From: Tipula vernalis
Lineage: Eukaryota; Arthropoda; Insecta; Diptera; Tipulidae
Direction: 5' to 3'
Length of the DNA stretch: 64,000 nt
Assembly: GCA_958295665.1 (NCBI GenBank)
Contig: OY282560.1
Location: forward strand, 207,188,420 to 207,252,419
Every line of letters begins with the position of its first letter. Within the stretch, counting starts at the first letter, position 1. Made by a program: the position numbers and the translations under genes. Of the stretch, positions 1 to 11,130 are shown piece by piece. The notes beneath the pieces were generated by a model that was not told where the DNA came from, made no database searches, and saw nothing but the letters and a program-made list of their open reading frames with translations.

Positions 1-892
1 CTTTTCTCGCCAATCTTCCGTATGTGGCGGACACGCACATTTTAGAAACTCATTTCCAACTAATAGCCGAGCTTGATCCTTATTGGCAATATTTTTTTTT
101 TTCATCATTTTTTTTTATATCATTACCAATTTTATTAAAAACATTGTACAAACTGCTCAACGTGTTATTGGTAAGAGAATTGCACCTTTCGTTACAAAGA
201 AACATGTGTTATAGTTTCATCGTTATCGGTTGAGAAATAGCCAAGTTACATCCCAATTGGCCATATTCAAAAAATTCACCAACAAATCGTTTCAGAGTGC
301 GTTTTCCAAGGCCATGTCAAATTTCATCATAATCTGTTAAGTAATGACGAAGTTCTATCCTAATTGGCCATCTTTCAGAAATTCGCCTAAAATAACGTAT
401 AATGTATGGTAAACGATTAGTCGGTCTAAAAATGAACAATTAATCATTTTTTGTTGTTCGAAAGCCGATTAATTATCCATGCCCTATTAGTAGTTACCGT
501 TAATATTTGTGATTTAAACTTTGTGAAATTTATGGAGAATATTTGATTCTTCATCTGACATTTTGGTTTGTACTAACACTTATCATCCATTAATACTAAC
601 ACTTATCATGTCAGTCAATAGACTAGAATAAGTAATCAATACATCTATTAAGCTCTTGTTGTTCTCTTTAACTCTAATACGATCATTTACTATCTGAACC
701 AATCAATTTATCTACGATTACCTGTTTCAATTTAAATTTAAAATTAATCGGATTTAACATCCATCAATATTGCAATCGCCAAAAATAAAATTATTTTGAT
801 GTTTTTTCATTCGTCGAAGTTACTGAAGAACACTGCAATCATTGTTTGAAATGATCGATAAACTACTCGAAATATCCCAGTTGTTTGAAATA
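1..892. other. Non-coding AT-rich DNA with a diverged minisatellite
   Basis: No credible gene. Between about 230 and 400 the motif AATTGGCCAT recurs, accompanied by CATCATAATC-like and AAATTCACC-like words. The same repeat, reverse-complemented, lies at 43980-44400 (GGCCAATTA followed by GATGGAACTT). This looks like a dispersed minisatellite or the inside of an unknown element. The rest, including 400-890, shows nothing further. Confidence 0.4.
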
Positions 893-999
893 AAGGGTGT
901 TTCAATAAGGACGCTCGATTTTTAAATGTAAATAAAACAAGTTGTGTGTGACATATCCATTCATTTTGTTTTTATTTGAAAGAATATTTTATGGCATTA

Positions 1000-1208
1000 G
1001 GTATGGAATACAACGTCGTTCAAATGTCCACTGCAGCTTTGCTTGGTGGCACGAATTCGGGAGGTCCAATTTTCGATGACTTTATGGGATAAATCTGACT
1101 GAATTGCTGGATGGCGTTCGTTATGTTGACTTTGAGTGTAGGGCATCAATTGTTTTCGCATAGACTTGCGATTTAAGATGGCCCTAGAGGAAGAAGTCTA
1201 AAGGCGTT
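1000..1208 (-). pseudogene. Tc1/mariner-type transposase, C-terminal part
   Basis: This is the 3' end of the transposase whose catalytic core is at 6255-6560. Read on the minus strand from 1208, the gypsy insertion falls inside the conserved CDLTPLDFFL block and the frame resumes with PLDFFL followed by a stop (a Trp codon is expected there). Further residues such as YAKTIDALHSKS and the end of the protein follow, with additional stops. It cannot encode a protein. The family is a DDE transposase of the IS630/Tc1/mariner superfamily, assigned by motif only; the exact clade is uncertain. Confidence 0.7.
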
Positions 1209-1462
1209 TTTTATGTCTTATACTATTCTTCACTATGTCTATAAGATAATACGATATGAGAATAAATAAAACACTATCTAACTATTTGTTAAGTATTTAT
1301 TATTTAGGTTGTTTCACTGCTGGTCTCGATGGTTGAATGATGACTGCTGTTGATTATCCACAATCTTTATACCTCGTCATGTTACGGTATATAAATTTAG
1401 ATAACGTAATTGTAATGGTGTTAGTAATGGTGGTGATATCACCATTACCTAAATATACAACA
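1209..1462 (-). repeat. 3' LTR of the gypsy element
   Basis: 254 bp. On the minus strand it begins TGTTGTATATTTAGG and ends CATAAAA. It matches 6001-6254 except for three substitutions. It contains an ATGGTGATATCACCATT-like palindrome (about 1428-1448) near its 5' end. Confidence 0.95.
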
Positions 1463-1493
1463 TTCCTCCTTCCTTAATTGAGCTCATCGATTA

Positions 1494-4400
1494 TTATAAA
1501 TCAAATCGAACAACTGGCTTTCGGATTCGTTGAGATCGACGAACTTCCGTACCATCCGTATCTGACTCTGGAAAACAGTGATGTCTACCCGTCATGGTTA
1601 TTTGATCTTTTCGATTTTCGAGTGGTGAAATACTCTTCCTTTTCGTACTCGGCCCTGGTGAATGTCTTTGTTGTTGATTTTGAGGTGATCTTACCAATCT
1701 TCCCATTGATTGCATATTGGGTGACGAGCAAGCATCCAACTCTATATGATCTTGTACTGTAGGTGAAACTTGTACCTTTGAATTCGTCTTCGATAACATC
1801 TCGCTCATTTCATGATCTGTCAAGGCGAATTTCCTAGGACGGATTTGATTCTGGTGCCGTCGAACAATACCACTATCTGTTCGAACTTCGTACATCATTC
1901 GGCCAATATTTGCTACTATCTTTCCAGACCCCCATCTTCCTCCTTTGCCAAAATTCCTTACAAAAACATAATCATTTACAGTCAATTTTGATAGTTTACG
2001 TTGTTTACGGTGTTCGTCTGGCGGACTCATAAGCGATAGGCATGTTTTGGGTTGTCGGCCATGTAAAATCTCGGCTGGTGATTTTCCTGCAATACCTGGA
2101 TTGAAACGGTAAGTTGATAAAAACGTAAGTAGGGCATTGTCGGTTGAAAACCCATCCAACGCTAGCTTTTTAATCGAAGTCTTAAAAGAGCGAACGCATC
2201 TTTCTGCTTCTCCATTAGATGAAGGGTGGAATGGAGCTGAGGTTAGATGCTCAATTCCGTGTCTGGAACAGAATATTTGAAATTCTTCGGATATGAATGA
2301 AGTCCCATTATCGCTGACTATTACATCAGGTAAACCTTCACTAGCAAATATAGCTTGCAAAGCCTTGATCGTATTTGTACTAGTGATCGAGTTCATCCTG
2401 ACAACATATGGATACTTGGATAGCGCATCTACACACAAAAACCACATTGAATTTTGAAATGGCCCTGCGAAATCGATATGGATTCGCTCCCATGGACGTT
2501 GGGGTGTAGGCCAACTTGAAAATTCTCGAGGAGGACTCGAAGAAACCTCCTGGCAGTTCTTGCACTCCTTGATGGTTTTTTCGATAGCGAGATCGATCCC
2601 AGGCCACTAGCAATGACGTCTTGCTAGTTGCTTTGTCCGGACTATCCCCCAGTGCCCTTCATGTAATAACGCGAGCACTTTTGTTTGAAGTTTTTTCGGA
2701 ATGACAATTCGAGTAGACTCATTCTGTAACAAAATAACATCGCGATGAGTATTTAAACAATATTTTCTAACCTGATACGGTCCAAGCATTTCCCAGGCCT
2801 TGGGAAGAACCTCAGGCCACCCGTGTTGTATGAGTTGAACGACTTTTCTCAACTCTGGATCTGTTTTCGTCTCTCGTCGAACAGTTTCGAAGTCAATAGG
2901 AAAATCATCAATCTTTTCCTCATACATTTCTTCGATTTGAAGGCACGTCTCGATATTGTCGAAATCTGGATCTGGTCCAATTGGTAGGCGAGACAGTGCA
3001 TCTGCGTTAGAATGTTTCGTGGTCGGTCTATATCGGATCGTATAGTTGTACCCCATCAACGTGATAGCCCAACGTTGTAATCTCTGGACAGTCATGACTG
3101 GTAATTTTTTCTCCGGATGAAACAAACTAACCAAAGGCTTATGGTCGGTTAATAGTTCAAAATGTCGGCCATATAGATATTGATGGAACCTCGTACAACC
3201 GAAAATAATTGCTAAGGCCTCCTTCTCGATCTGCGTTGATGTTCGTTTAGCGTTTTTGACGCAAAAGCAATAGGCTTCTCCTCACCATTTGGGAATAGAT
3301 GAGAGATTACTGCGCCTATTCCATAATTTGAAGCATCTGTAGCTAGCACAAGTGGTAAATCGTTACGAAAATGAACCAACTTTGTTGCTTCCACAATTCC
3401 TTTCTTTATAGTTTGAAATGAACTTTCTGTTGACTCATTCCAAGTGAACTCGATATTTTTACGGCGTAATTCGTTTAACGGAGTGGATATACTAGAAAAG
3501 TTTCTAAGAAATTTATTGTAATAATTCGCTTTCCCAAGAAACGATTCAACTTCCTTTAAATTCTTAGGACGGGGCAATTTCTTAATGGCAGCTACTCCTT
3601 CATGTGACGGCTGTATTCCGTCTTTCGATATGAGATGTCCCAGGTATTTGATTTCAGTCATCAAAAACTGACATTTCTTGAGGTTACATTTCAAACCAGT
3701 TTCGTCTAACCGTTTGAATAGTAGCTCCAAAGTTTTCAAGTGTTCTTCTATTGACTCACCTGAAACTACAATATCGTCTAGATAGCTTGCCGTATTTGGT
3801 AATCCTACCAACAATTGATCCATGAATTTTTGAAAAACAGCGGGAGCACTAGCGATTCCGAAAGGCATTCGTTGAAATTGGTACAGACCATTTGGTGTGT
3901 TTATTACCACAAACTCCTTTGATTCGTCATCGATTGGGATCTGTAGATACGCCTCAGCCAGATCAATTTTGGAAAAGAATCGGCCGCTTTGGAGCCGATG
4001 AAATAACTCTTCCGCTCGTGGAATTGGGTATTGTTCAATCATTAATTGCGGGTTTACCGTAACTTTGAAATCACCGCAAAGTCGAACAGATGAATCCGGT
4101 TTTGTTACGGCTACAATTGGAGCAGCCCATTGGCTGTATTGGATTGACTTCAGGACCCCTATCTCCACAAGCTGCTCAATTTCCTTTTTAACTGCACCCA
4201 TTTGAGAAAATGGAACCGGACGGCTTTTGAAAAATCTCGGAACCGCATTTTCTTTTAACATTAAATGAGCTCTAAAATTGGTACAACATCCAAGTTTATT
4301 TTCGAATATGTTACTATAGGAACGACACATACCTGACACGAGATCTTGTAAATGCTTTTGGTTGGCTGCATTTGCCATTGTATCTTCCAACTCCAACTGC

Positions 4401-5825
4401 TGTACCGCAACTTTTCCCGATTGTAATAAATTTACTCGCAGTTCGAATGCTTCCACCCAGTCCATTCCAAATATGTTTGGTCCTTCGTGACTATTTGTAA
4501 TCAGCAACGGTAACTCTCGAATTTGGTCTCGTAACTTTACAGCTACAGTTGAAACACCTTTTAACTGTACTGGAGTTCCACCATATGTAGTCAATTTTTG
4601 TGACGTAGGCTGAAATTTTGGTTTTTCAATTCGCAAATATCCCGTTTTTCCCACCATCGAAGCTGTTGCTCCAGTGTCAAACTGGAAATCGATTGGAATC
4701 TCGTTGACCGTTAGTTTGATGAATATTTTTCTATTCACTCTGTAGAACGGATCTGAAACAGTATGAACTAGCTTCTCTTGTTCGGATGGCTCGGTTGTTT
4801 CTTCCGCTGTACTTGTGTTGTCTGACTGATTAAGTTGATATACCTCAAGTGAATTTATGCACTCCTTCTCGTTCTTTTGTACCCGCTGCCGTGATTGGAA
4901 TCGAATAGGTTGATTACTTCGAAAAGACTTGCACACCGATTTAATGTGCCCTATTTTGTTACATCCATGACATTGTTCGTTCAGAAAACGACAATTCTGC
5001 CTCTGATGTTGAATGCCACATCCAGGACAGGAACGAAGAAGTTTTGAATTCGAACGGCCTCCTGAACTTTGCCGACTCGCTTGTTTCTTAGAATGGTCAA
5101 ATATGTACCTTGATCGACTCCTATTTGAACGATCGTTCAGAACTTTCACCTCTTGTATATTATTAGAATTTTCTGCGGTCAGAATTTTAATAGAGCTCTG
5201 GGTTGTTTCATATGATGTAGCAATCATAGTTACTTCTTCAAGCGATGGATTTGATTTTTGCAAACAAGCAGTTCGCACATCCTCATGGTGTGTATGCATC
5301 ACTATCATGTCCCGTATCGCCCAGTCGACGTAGGACTCTGCACAATCATTCTTCTTGCACTCGAATTCACATTCGCGCGATGCTTCTCGCAATCTACCAA
5401 TCCACTCGGAGTATGATTCATCCGGATTCATCTTCAAGTGGAGAAATTTGCATCTTGCTGCCAACACATGCATTTTCGATCGAAAACTTGTTTTTAGTTT
5501 CTCGATCATCACGGTAAATTTTTCGGTTTTGTACTGATCGCCATCATTGTATAATTTTCTCAAATCATTAAAAGTAGTCGTTCCAACCCAAGATAGAAAT
5601 AATGACTTCTTTTTTTTTTTCATCTACAACATTATTTCCATTAAAATGTGCTTCCATTTGAGCAACATAATCATTGAAGTTTTCTTTATTTCGATTAAAT
5701 TCTCGAAATGTGGGTACAAAACTCGAAACCGTTGGTTTAACATCACTTTTTAACAGCTGTTGAATTAATTCACCCATACTTTTCTGCTGTTGCTCCATAA
5801 ACAACTTAAATTGTTCTTTATCCAT
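1494..5825 (-). pseudogene. Gypsy gag-pol polyprotein (two frameshifts, one stop)
   Basis: Gag begins at the Met codon 5823-5825 (MDKEQFKLFMEQQQ). The frame shifts at a homopolymer T run near 5610-5622 into an 803-codon frame (3212-5623). That frame holds zinc-knuckle cysteines (CHGCNKIGHIKSVC, about residue 215), aspartic protease DTGA (about 320), RT YLDD (about 614) and the RNase H start LATDASNYGIGAV (about 759). A second shift near 3215-3235 moves into the rest of RNase H, the HHCC finger and the integrase core. The stop at 2607-2609 falls where a Trp codon is expected. Integrase residues are HIDFAGP, VSDNGTSF and NGEAERC, and the protein ends at 1494. The two shifts return to the same frame, so either could be a recent mutation or a sequence error. 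The shift at the T run is the most suspect. Confidence 0.9.
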
Positions 5826-5867
5826 TTTTATACACACACGTTTGTATTTGTTTCGTATCACAACCCA

Positions 5868-5999
5868 AACTATAATTTTACCAAATTAAAGTACCGTATA
5901 AACGGTTTATGATTTATAATTTTCAATCACAATTGCAACCACAAAAAAAAAATTTATTTTTTTTATTTTTTTTTTTTTTTTTTTTTATCTTCGTCGCCA
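5868..5999. other. Gypsy 5' untranslated leader with homopolymers
   Basis: Lies between the primer-binding-site-like sequence and gag. It contains long T runs (5958-5986) and an A run (5942-5950). No coding signal. Confidence 0.6.
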
Positions 6000-6000
6000 C

Positions 6001-6254
6001 TTTTATGTCTTATACTATTCTTCACTATGTCTATAAGATAATACGATATGAGAATAAATAAAACACTATCTAACTATTTGTTAAGTATTTATTATTTAGG
6101 TTGTTTCACTGCTGGTCTCGATGGTTGAATGATGACTGCTGTTGATCATCCACAATTTTTATACCTCGTCATGTTACGGTATATAAATTTAGAAAACGTA
6201 ATTGTAATGGTGTTAGTAATGGTGGTGATATCACCATTACCTAAATATACAACA
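6001..6254 (-). repeat. 5' LTR of the gypsy element
   Basis: 254 bp, partner of 1209-1462 and adjacent to the primer-binding-site-like sequence. As the 5' LTR it would hold the promoter. The minus strand carries AT-rich TATA-like stretches, but I cannot assign a start site. Confidence 0.95.
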
Positions 6255-6585
6255 GCGTTAAATCGCACAATCTCAGTGACCAGTCCACGTCAATGCCGCG
6301 CGAGTTAACCATGCCCTTAAGTCGCTCGGGCAGAATGTTCATCGTGGCATACGCTGTGTGGCACGTAGCGCCGTCCTGTTGAAACCACATGTCGTCGGTA
6401 TCCAGTCTAAACGGGCAGTTTAGACCATAAGAAGTTGCTTATCATCGATCTGTAGCGCTCGCCGTTGATGGATATGGCAAGGTCAGCTTTGTTTTAGAAG
6501 AAGTACGGACCGATGATTCGGCCAGATCAAAATATACACCAAACAGTGACCTTCCATGCTGATTTGCCATACGCTGCTGAACAAT
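6255..6585 (-). pseudogene. Tc1/mariner-type transposase, catalytic core fragment
   Basis: Read on the minus strand, this gives SINGERYRSMI, then after a frameshift DMWFQQDGATCHTAYATMNI and DWSLRLCDLT, and it breaks at the gypsy insertion. WFQQDGAT carries the second catalytic Asp of a DDE transposase and CDLTPLDFFL the third acidic site. There are several stops and at least one shift. It continues in the fragment to the left of the gypsy element (1000-1208). The N-terminal DNA-binding half is absent. Confidence 0.75.
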
Positions 6586-6589
6586 TCAC

Positions 6590-7920
6590 AACAAATTTGA
6601 CAGATGTTGCATTACCAACACACCGGTATTATCCAATTTTGATCCAAGCAAGGAGATTACAATCCAGATTTAATAAACACATATCATACGGGTTGGAGCC
6701 ATTCTAAGAAGAATGTACCCAATTCTCTTCGAATTTATTGGAACAAACAAAATGAAATTTATGTTGAGGACAATTTAGTTTACTACAAAGACAGAATAAT
6801 AGTACCCTTGTTACTCCGTTTAAAAATGATCAAAACCGTTCACCAATCACATTTTGGAATATGTAAATCAATAGCTCGTGCCAAGACCATATTTTACTGG
6901 CCAAATATGGAGGCAGACATTGAAAATGAAGTAAAAAGTTGTCAAATATGTGAAAAATACCAAAATTCCAACATTAAAGAAAAAATGATAGCTCATGAAG
7001 TGCCAAATCTACCATTCCAAAAGGTAGGAGCGGACATATTGGAATTAAGCAACAGAAGCTATTTAGTTTTGGTTGACTATTTTTCTAAATAGATAGAGTT
7101 AAAACCGATTGAAAATAAAACCGCTTTCGAGATAATTAAAAAATTAAAAGACATATTCTCTACTCACGGAATCCCACAGACATTTATTAGTGACAATGTC
7201 CCATTTAACAGTTACGAATTTAAAAAAATTTCCAATGAATGAAAATTCAACATTGTAACCTCAAGTCCACGGTACCCTCAATCAAACGGCCAATCAGAAA
7301 AAGCAGTAGGTATCTGCAAAACCATGCTGAAGATATCAATAGAAACTGAAACCGATGTTGAATTATTTCTCTTAGAATATCGTAACACGCCGATAACAGA
7401 TTTAAAAACATCACCAAATGAGATGTTAATGAGTCGTTTAACACGTTCTCGTATTCCAATCTCAGATAATGTTTTAATACCAAAGATTGTTCCAAATGTA
7501 CAAGATAGCTTAAGAGCTCGAAAGGTCGAAATCGGGAAATACTATGACAGGTCTGCTAAAAACCGATAAGATTCAAAATAAGGGGATAATTTAGTATTCC
7601 AAAACGGTAAGGTTTGGCAACCGGGAGTTTTCATACAAAAACACGAAATACCACGTTCTTTTATCATTAAAGATGAAAACGGTCGTATTAAACGAAGAAA
7701 CACCAGACATCTTCGTAAATCTGCAAATGTTCCAAATTTTAGGGACACATATTGCGATTTTGGAAATTCATACAATGGTAATGAAAATTCAAATATTAAT
7801 AATCCTCAGAATAATCTGATAAATGTAAATAGTAACAATAATGTAAATCAGAATTCAAATAATTATACTAATAGATTCGGTAGAGTAATTAAGCCTCCCG
7901 ACAAATTGAATTTATAAATT
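6590..7920 (+). pseudogene. Second Ty3/gypsy element: integrase part of pol, 5'-truncated
   Basis: The plus strand encodes the integrase HHCC finger (VHQSHFGIC ... CQICEKYQ, 6840-6960), the catalytic core with GADILEL (first Asp, about 7030), FISDNVPF (second Asp, about 7190) and SSPRYPQSNGQSEKA (Glu, about 7260), then a C-terminal region rich in Asn ending PDKLNL at 7917. Frame breaks: TAG at 7090, TGA at about 7240, and stops near 7567-7580. The protein differs clearly from the gypsy at 1209-6254, so it is a different lineage. No LTR or upstream RT is present, so the copy entered truncated or was deleted later. Confidence 0.85.
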
Positions 7921-8218
7921 TAAAATTAATAAAGTTAAATACTATTATATAAAAACAATGTTTAGATATAAGATAAAATAATTTATGAATTAAACCTCTA
8001 AAGTATTATTGACAAACAATAAATAATACATTAGGTAACACTAATTATATAAGTAATAGAGAAAAATTAGACTAACTTGAGTAAGATGGACACATGTATA
8101 TTTTAATGAAATATATAATAAATATAATTTCTTAAACAAGTAAAATAAATAAATCTTTTAATTTAAAAATAAAAGATAATAATATAACAAACAACATGGC
8201 TGCTATAACCTAACAAAT
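7921..8218. other. AT-rich tail of the second gypsy element (no gene)
   Basis: Follows the pol stop and runs to the right terminal repeat of the host transposon. It may include the remains of a 3' LTR, but without a second copy the boundary cannot be placed. Confidence 0.35.
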
Positions 8219-8245
8219 TTCGAGCGTCCCTATTGAAAGACCCTT

Positions 8246-8620
8246 AACTTTTATAATTTAAATTGCTAAATACCAAGTGCGGGTTTTCTCACAATTGGAA
8301 ATTATTCTAAAATTTTTGTATTTAGTTAAATTTTATTTTCTCTTTTATTTTTATTTTTTGAGCACAATTATTGCATTTCATTTCTGTGCTATTAGATATT
8401 AAAATCACTAAATTGGTAGTTTCCACTACATTTTGTTTAAGTTAGTTTGCTTTTGAACATCATACGATTCAGTTGTAATACCTGGTTAACCTAATCGACT
8501 CTACAACTTGGCACCCATTAAAATTGATATTCAGCTTCTCCTTAGCTATAAACTTTTTCAAGTTATCGGCATTAACTTCGACAATTGTTTCAACCTTTGT
8601 AAGTTGTCAGTCTTAATTGT
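8246..8620. other. Non-coding interval
   Basis: No gene seen. Near its right edge (8630-8690) a segment reading GATAAAATAGGGTT then TGTTGCTT is duplicated in tandem with a period of about 33 bp, at the 5' junction of the following LINE. Confidence 0.4.
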
Positions 8621-8639
8621 GCTCTCAGATAAAATAGGG

Positions 8640-10040
8640 TTCTGTTGCTTATAAGTTGGCTTGATAAAATAGGGTTATGTTGCTTCTAAGCCAGTTGTAT
8701 TGCTATGGCTTTCGGGGCTTGGCTTATAATCTTTTGATGAGTTATTTTCAAAATCGTAAACAATTTGTGGCTTTAGATGGTGTAATTAGTAGCACTTTAA
8801 CTATTAATTGCGGCGTCCCTCAGGGTAGTGTACTTGGCCCTATTCTATTTCTGATTTTCATAAATGATATATCACATCTACCTCTGCCTACCTCTGGCTG
8901 ATACCGCAATATTCTATAATTCCAAAGATTGCTCCTAAGCCATGACACATATGGAAAACGACATTGCTGTACTTATAGAATATTTCAATGTAAATAAAAT
9001 ATCTGTAAATCTCAACAAAACCAAATTTATTATCTTTCAATCCCCATTCCTCCCTCATTATGATTTCCAACCCATGCAAGTTTCAAATGATATTATCGAG
9101 GGAGTTGATAAACTCAAATATCTAAGAGTTTTACTTGATAAGCATATGTCTTGGAATGAACACATTCATACGTTGAGTTTAAAAGTCAGTCCGTTTATTT
9201 ATTTGATTAAGAAGCTTGCTTCCTTTGTTCCACAACATATTCTAAAAATGATTTATTCTTCATTTATTCACACAAGATTCTATTTTGCGATTGCTTGTTT
9301 TGGTCATATGGGAAAATCAAAGATAAAAAGGTTGCAAATTTTACAAAACAAAAGCTGCAAAGCTATCTATAGGCTTCCACACTTGTTTCCTTCCATCGAG
9401 CTGTATAAGAATGTAACTGAAGGAATCCTGCCAATAAACGCATTATTCCAATTTCATGTTTCACTATATATGTATAAATGTTTGCGGTTATCGTCAACGC
9501 TATCAAACATTGAGTTTCAGTATGTAAATCATAGCCATACAACCCGTCGTTCTAATCTTTTAAAATGTTATAAAATCAAAACTGAATTTGGTAGAAAATC
9601 CATATCGTACTTTGGTCCATATGTATATAACCATTTACCGACTGTTATTACTAGATCTGTGAATGTTCACAATTTCAAGAAAACTTTAAAGACGTATTTG
9701 GCTGAACGGGTCGAAGATTATCTTTAACGCGCCATATTATCTGTATCTTTTAAATTTGTTTATTCACCTTATTTTATTTTATTATTTTATTTTCATTATT
9801 TTATATTTTTTATTATTATATATTTAACTTTCAGTTTATTACTAAATTGTTATCTTATATCTTGTTCATTATTTCTGTCTAATTTTTGGTTTAGAGGAGA
9901 GCTGATTAGCTTTTAAAGGGCCATAAATCCATTAGCTATCCGCTCTCCTCAAAACTTTTAGTTTTAGTTTAGTGTTAAAAATAATAATTTTAATTTACTT
10001 GTTTTATTACACTATAAATAAATATAAATAAAAAATAAAA
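8640..10040 (+). mobile_element. 5'-truncated non-LTR retrotransposon (LINE) with 3'UTR
   Basis: Contains the last part of a reverse transcriptase (to 9727) followed by about 310 bp of 3'UTR. The UTR ends in an A-rich AATAAATATAAATAAAAAATAAAA tract. The 5' end is lost inside the RT palm, as expected from incomplete reverse transcription. Confidence 0.85.
8665..9727 (+). pseudogene. LINE reverse transcriptase, C-terminal part
   Basis: Starts inside the RT domain (LYCYGFRGLAYNLLMSYF), followed by the hallmark GVPQGSVLGPILFLIFINDI (8812-8870). The catalytic YADD block is broken. Near 8898 the frame shifts, only LADTAIF remains so one of the two Asp is missing, and a stop follows at about 8936. 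From 8942 the frame is open for 261 codons: NLNKTKF, YLRVLLDKHMSW, then the thumb and C-terminal region typical of jockey/CR1-type elements. Not functional. The clade is inferred from general sequence feel only. Confidence 0.9.
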
Positions 10041-10047
10041 AACATTC

Positions 10048-10269
10048 CTACAATTTTAACTCTTGAATTGCGCCGTTGGTGCTCGGTAGTTTAATTTTGA
10101 AATCTGTTCCTAACTTATCAGCAGTAATTTGTTTTAACTTCTTCTTTGCTTTATTTGAATCAAATTGTACCATAATTCCTACATTAGAGACATTTTGGGG
10201 TCCCATTAAAGGTGTACTTTTAGGATTTATTGGGCTTATTACATCTACTTTCGTTTTTTTACCCTCTTA
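10048..10269 (-). pseudogene. Possible LINE ORF1 (gag-like) fragment
   Basis: On the minus strand an open frame of 73 codons reads EGKKTKVDVISPINP ... VSNVGIMVQFDSN ... and stops at 10048-10050. The pattern (conserved Gly-Ile strand followed by a Lys-rich helix) is like the region ahead of the zinc knuckles in ORF1 proteins of jockey-type LINEs. It has no start codon and no zinc knuckles. Identification is tentative; it lies between two LINE copies, which supports a transposon origin. Confidence 0.4.
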
Positions 10270-10393
10270 AGATTTCTTTGCTTGCTGCAGTTTTAACATT
10301 TAAAAAATATATAATTCACGATCCAACTTACTTTTTTTTAAATAAAACGTAAATAAAAACTTTATAGTTCAATATATTCATAAACTCCACTTA

Positions 10394-11130
10394 TACTTGG
10401 GGCTGACCATTTAGTTAGTATTGGTAAGAGAGTCTTTGGCATGCTTAGTTGTTTGTATTAAGTAGTAGGATTTTCTGATAGTCAGTTTAGGAAAAAAATG
10501 TTTTTGTCTTATCTTCTTCCTCATCTTATTTACGGTGGCATAGTTTTATTCGGTATGCTTCAGGAAAATATGAATGTTCTCCAAAGATGTTTCAATGCCT
10601 GTACATACTAGGTTTATTTTTGATATTAGGAAGTTCGATCATATTTCTGCCTACTCTAGCCTTGTTTTAGGATGTAGTTTATCTATTGTTTACCAATTTC
10701 GCGTTTGTCTTTTTATTTTTAAACTTCTCAAAGTTAAGGAGCCTTGTTATCTATATAGTAAATTTATGTTTAGTACGTTTCATTCCTCTAACTTTCGCCT
10801 AATTCCGGCTAAAAATTGTTGTAGGTCGTTAAACAAATTTTTGGAGTGGCTTCATTGATGTGCAATACGTAGTTTTTTTAATTTATTTATCTTAACGTTC
10901 TTATTATTGTTAATTTGTAATATTATTTCACCTCTTGCTGTACATTTTATTGTAATTGAGCTGCTGCTCAAAATAAAATGCGTAAACTGAGGTTAAAATT
11001 GTTTCAAAAAATTTAAGAGATTTTTATGCCTAATGGAAGCAACTTAATTATTTTTTTTGTTTCGATTACTTTGTTTCCATGTATGCTTTTCTTTTAATAC
11101 TAAATTATTTATAAAATAATATAAATAAAT
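10394..11130 (+). mobile_element. Second 5'-truncated LINE, RT C-terminus plus 3'UTR
   Basis: The plus strand reads GADHLVSIGKRVFGML (10396-10445), then after a stop LPHLIYGGIVLFGMLQENMN, and after a frameshift near 10607 RFIFDIRKFDHISAYSS, ending at 10858. This is the C-terminal region of a non-LTR RT, from a different family than the copy at 8640. The 3'UTR contains GAGCTGCTGCTCAAAATAAA and ends in AATAAATAAATAAAC near 11130. Confidence 0.75.

Larger units (their letters stand above)
1209..6254 (-). mobile_element. Full-length Ty3/gypsy LTR retrotransposon
   Basis: A 5046-bp element on the minus strand. Two 254-bp LTRs (1209-1462 and 6001-6254) differ at three positions by eye, about 1.2%, so the insertion is recent. 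The 5-bp target duplication is GCGTT (1204-1208, 6255-6259). A primer-binding-site-like TGGCGACGAAGAT abuts the 5' LTR (read leftwards from about 5999), and a polypurine tract (1463-1475, AAGGAAGGAGGAA on the minus strand) abuts the 3' LTR. The order is gag, protease, RT, RNase H, integrase, with no env. It resembles K02A2.6/Mag-type gypsy elements. Two frameshifts and one nonsense codon disable it. Confidence 0.95.
893..8245 (-). mobile_element. Tc1/mariner-superfamily DNA transposon split by two retroelements
   Basis: The left end (893-917, AAGGGTGTTTCAATAAGGAC...) and right end (8219-8245, ...CCTATTGAAAGACCCTT) are inverted copies of about 25 bp. The transposase remnant between them reads on the minus strand, so the right end is the 5' side. 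A complete Ty3/gypsy element sits at 1209-6254 and a partial gypsy pol at about 6590-7920. The N-terminal half of the transposase is missing, either replaced by the second retroelement or deleted. A TA target duplication is not clear. The element is dead, and was present before both retroelements. Confidence 0.75.

Noticed and set aside
1478..1762. 94-codon plus-strand frame opposite the gypsy integrase
   Set aside because: Antisense shadow of the integrase C-terminus; no independent features.
5013..5753. Several plus-strand frames across the gypsy gag region
   Set aside because: Antisense to a clear gag reading with zinc-knuckle cysteines.
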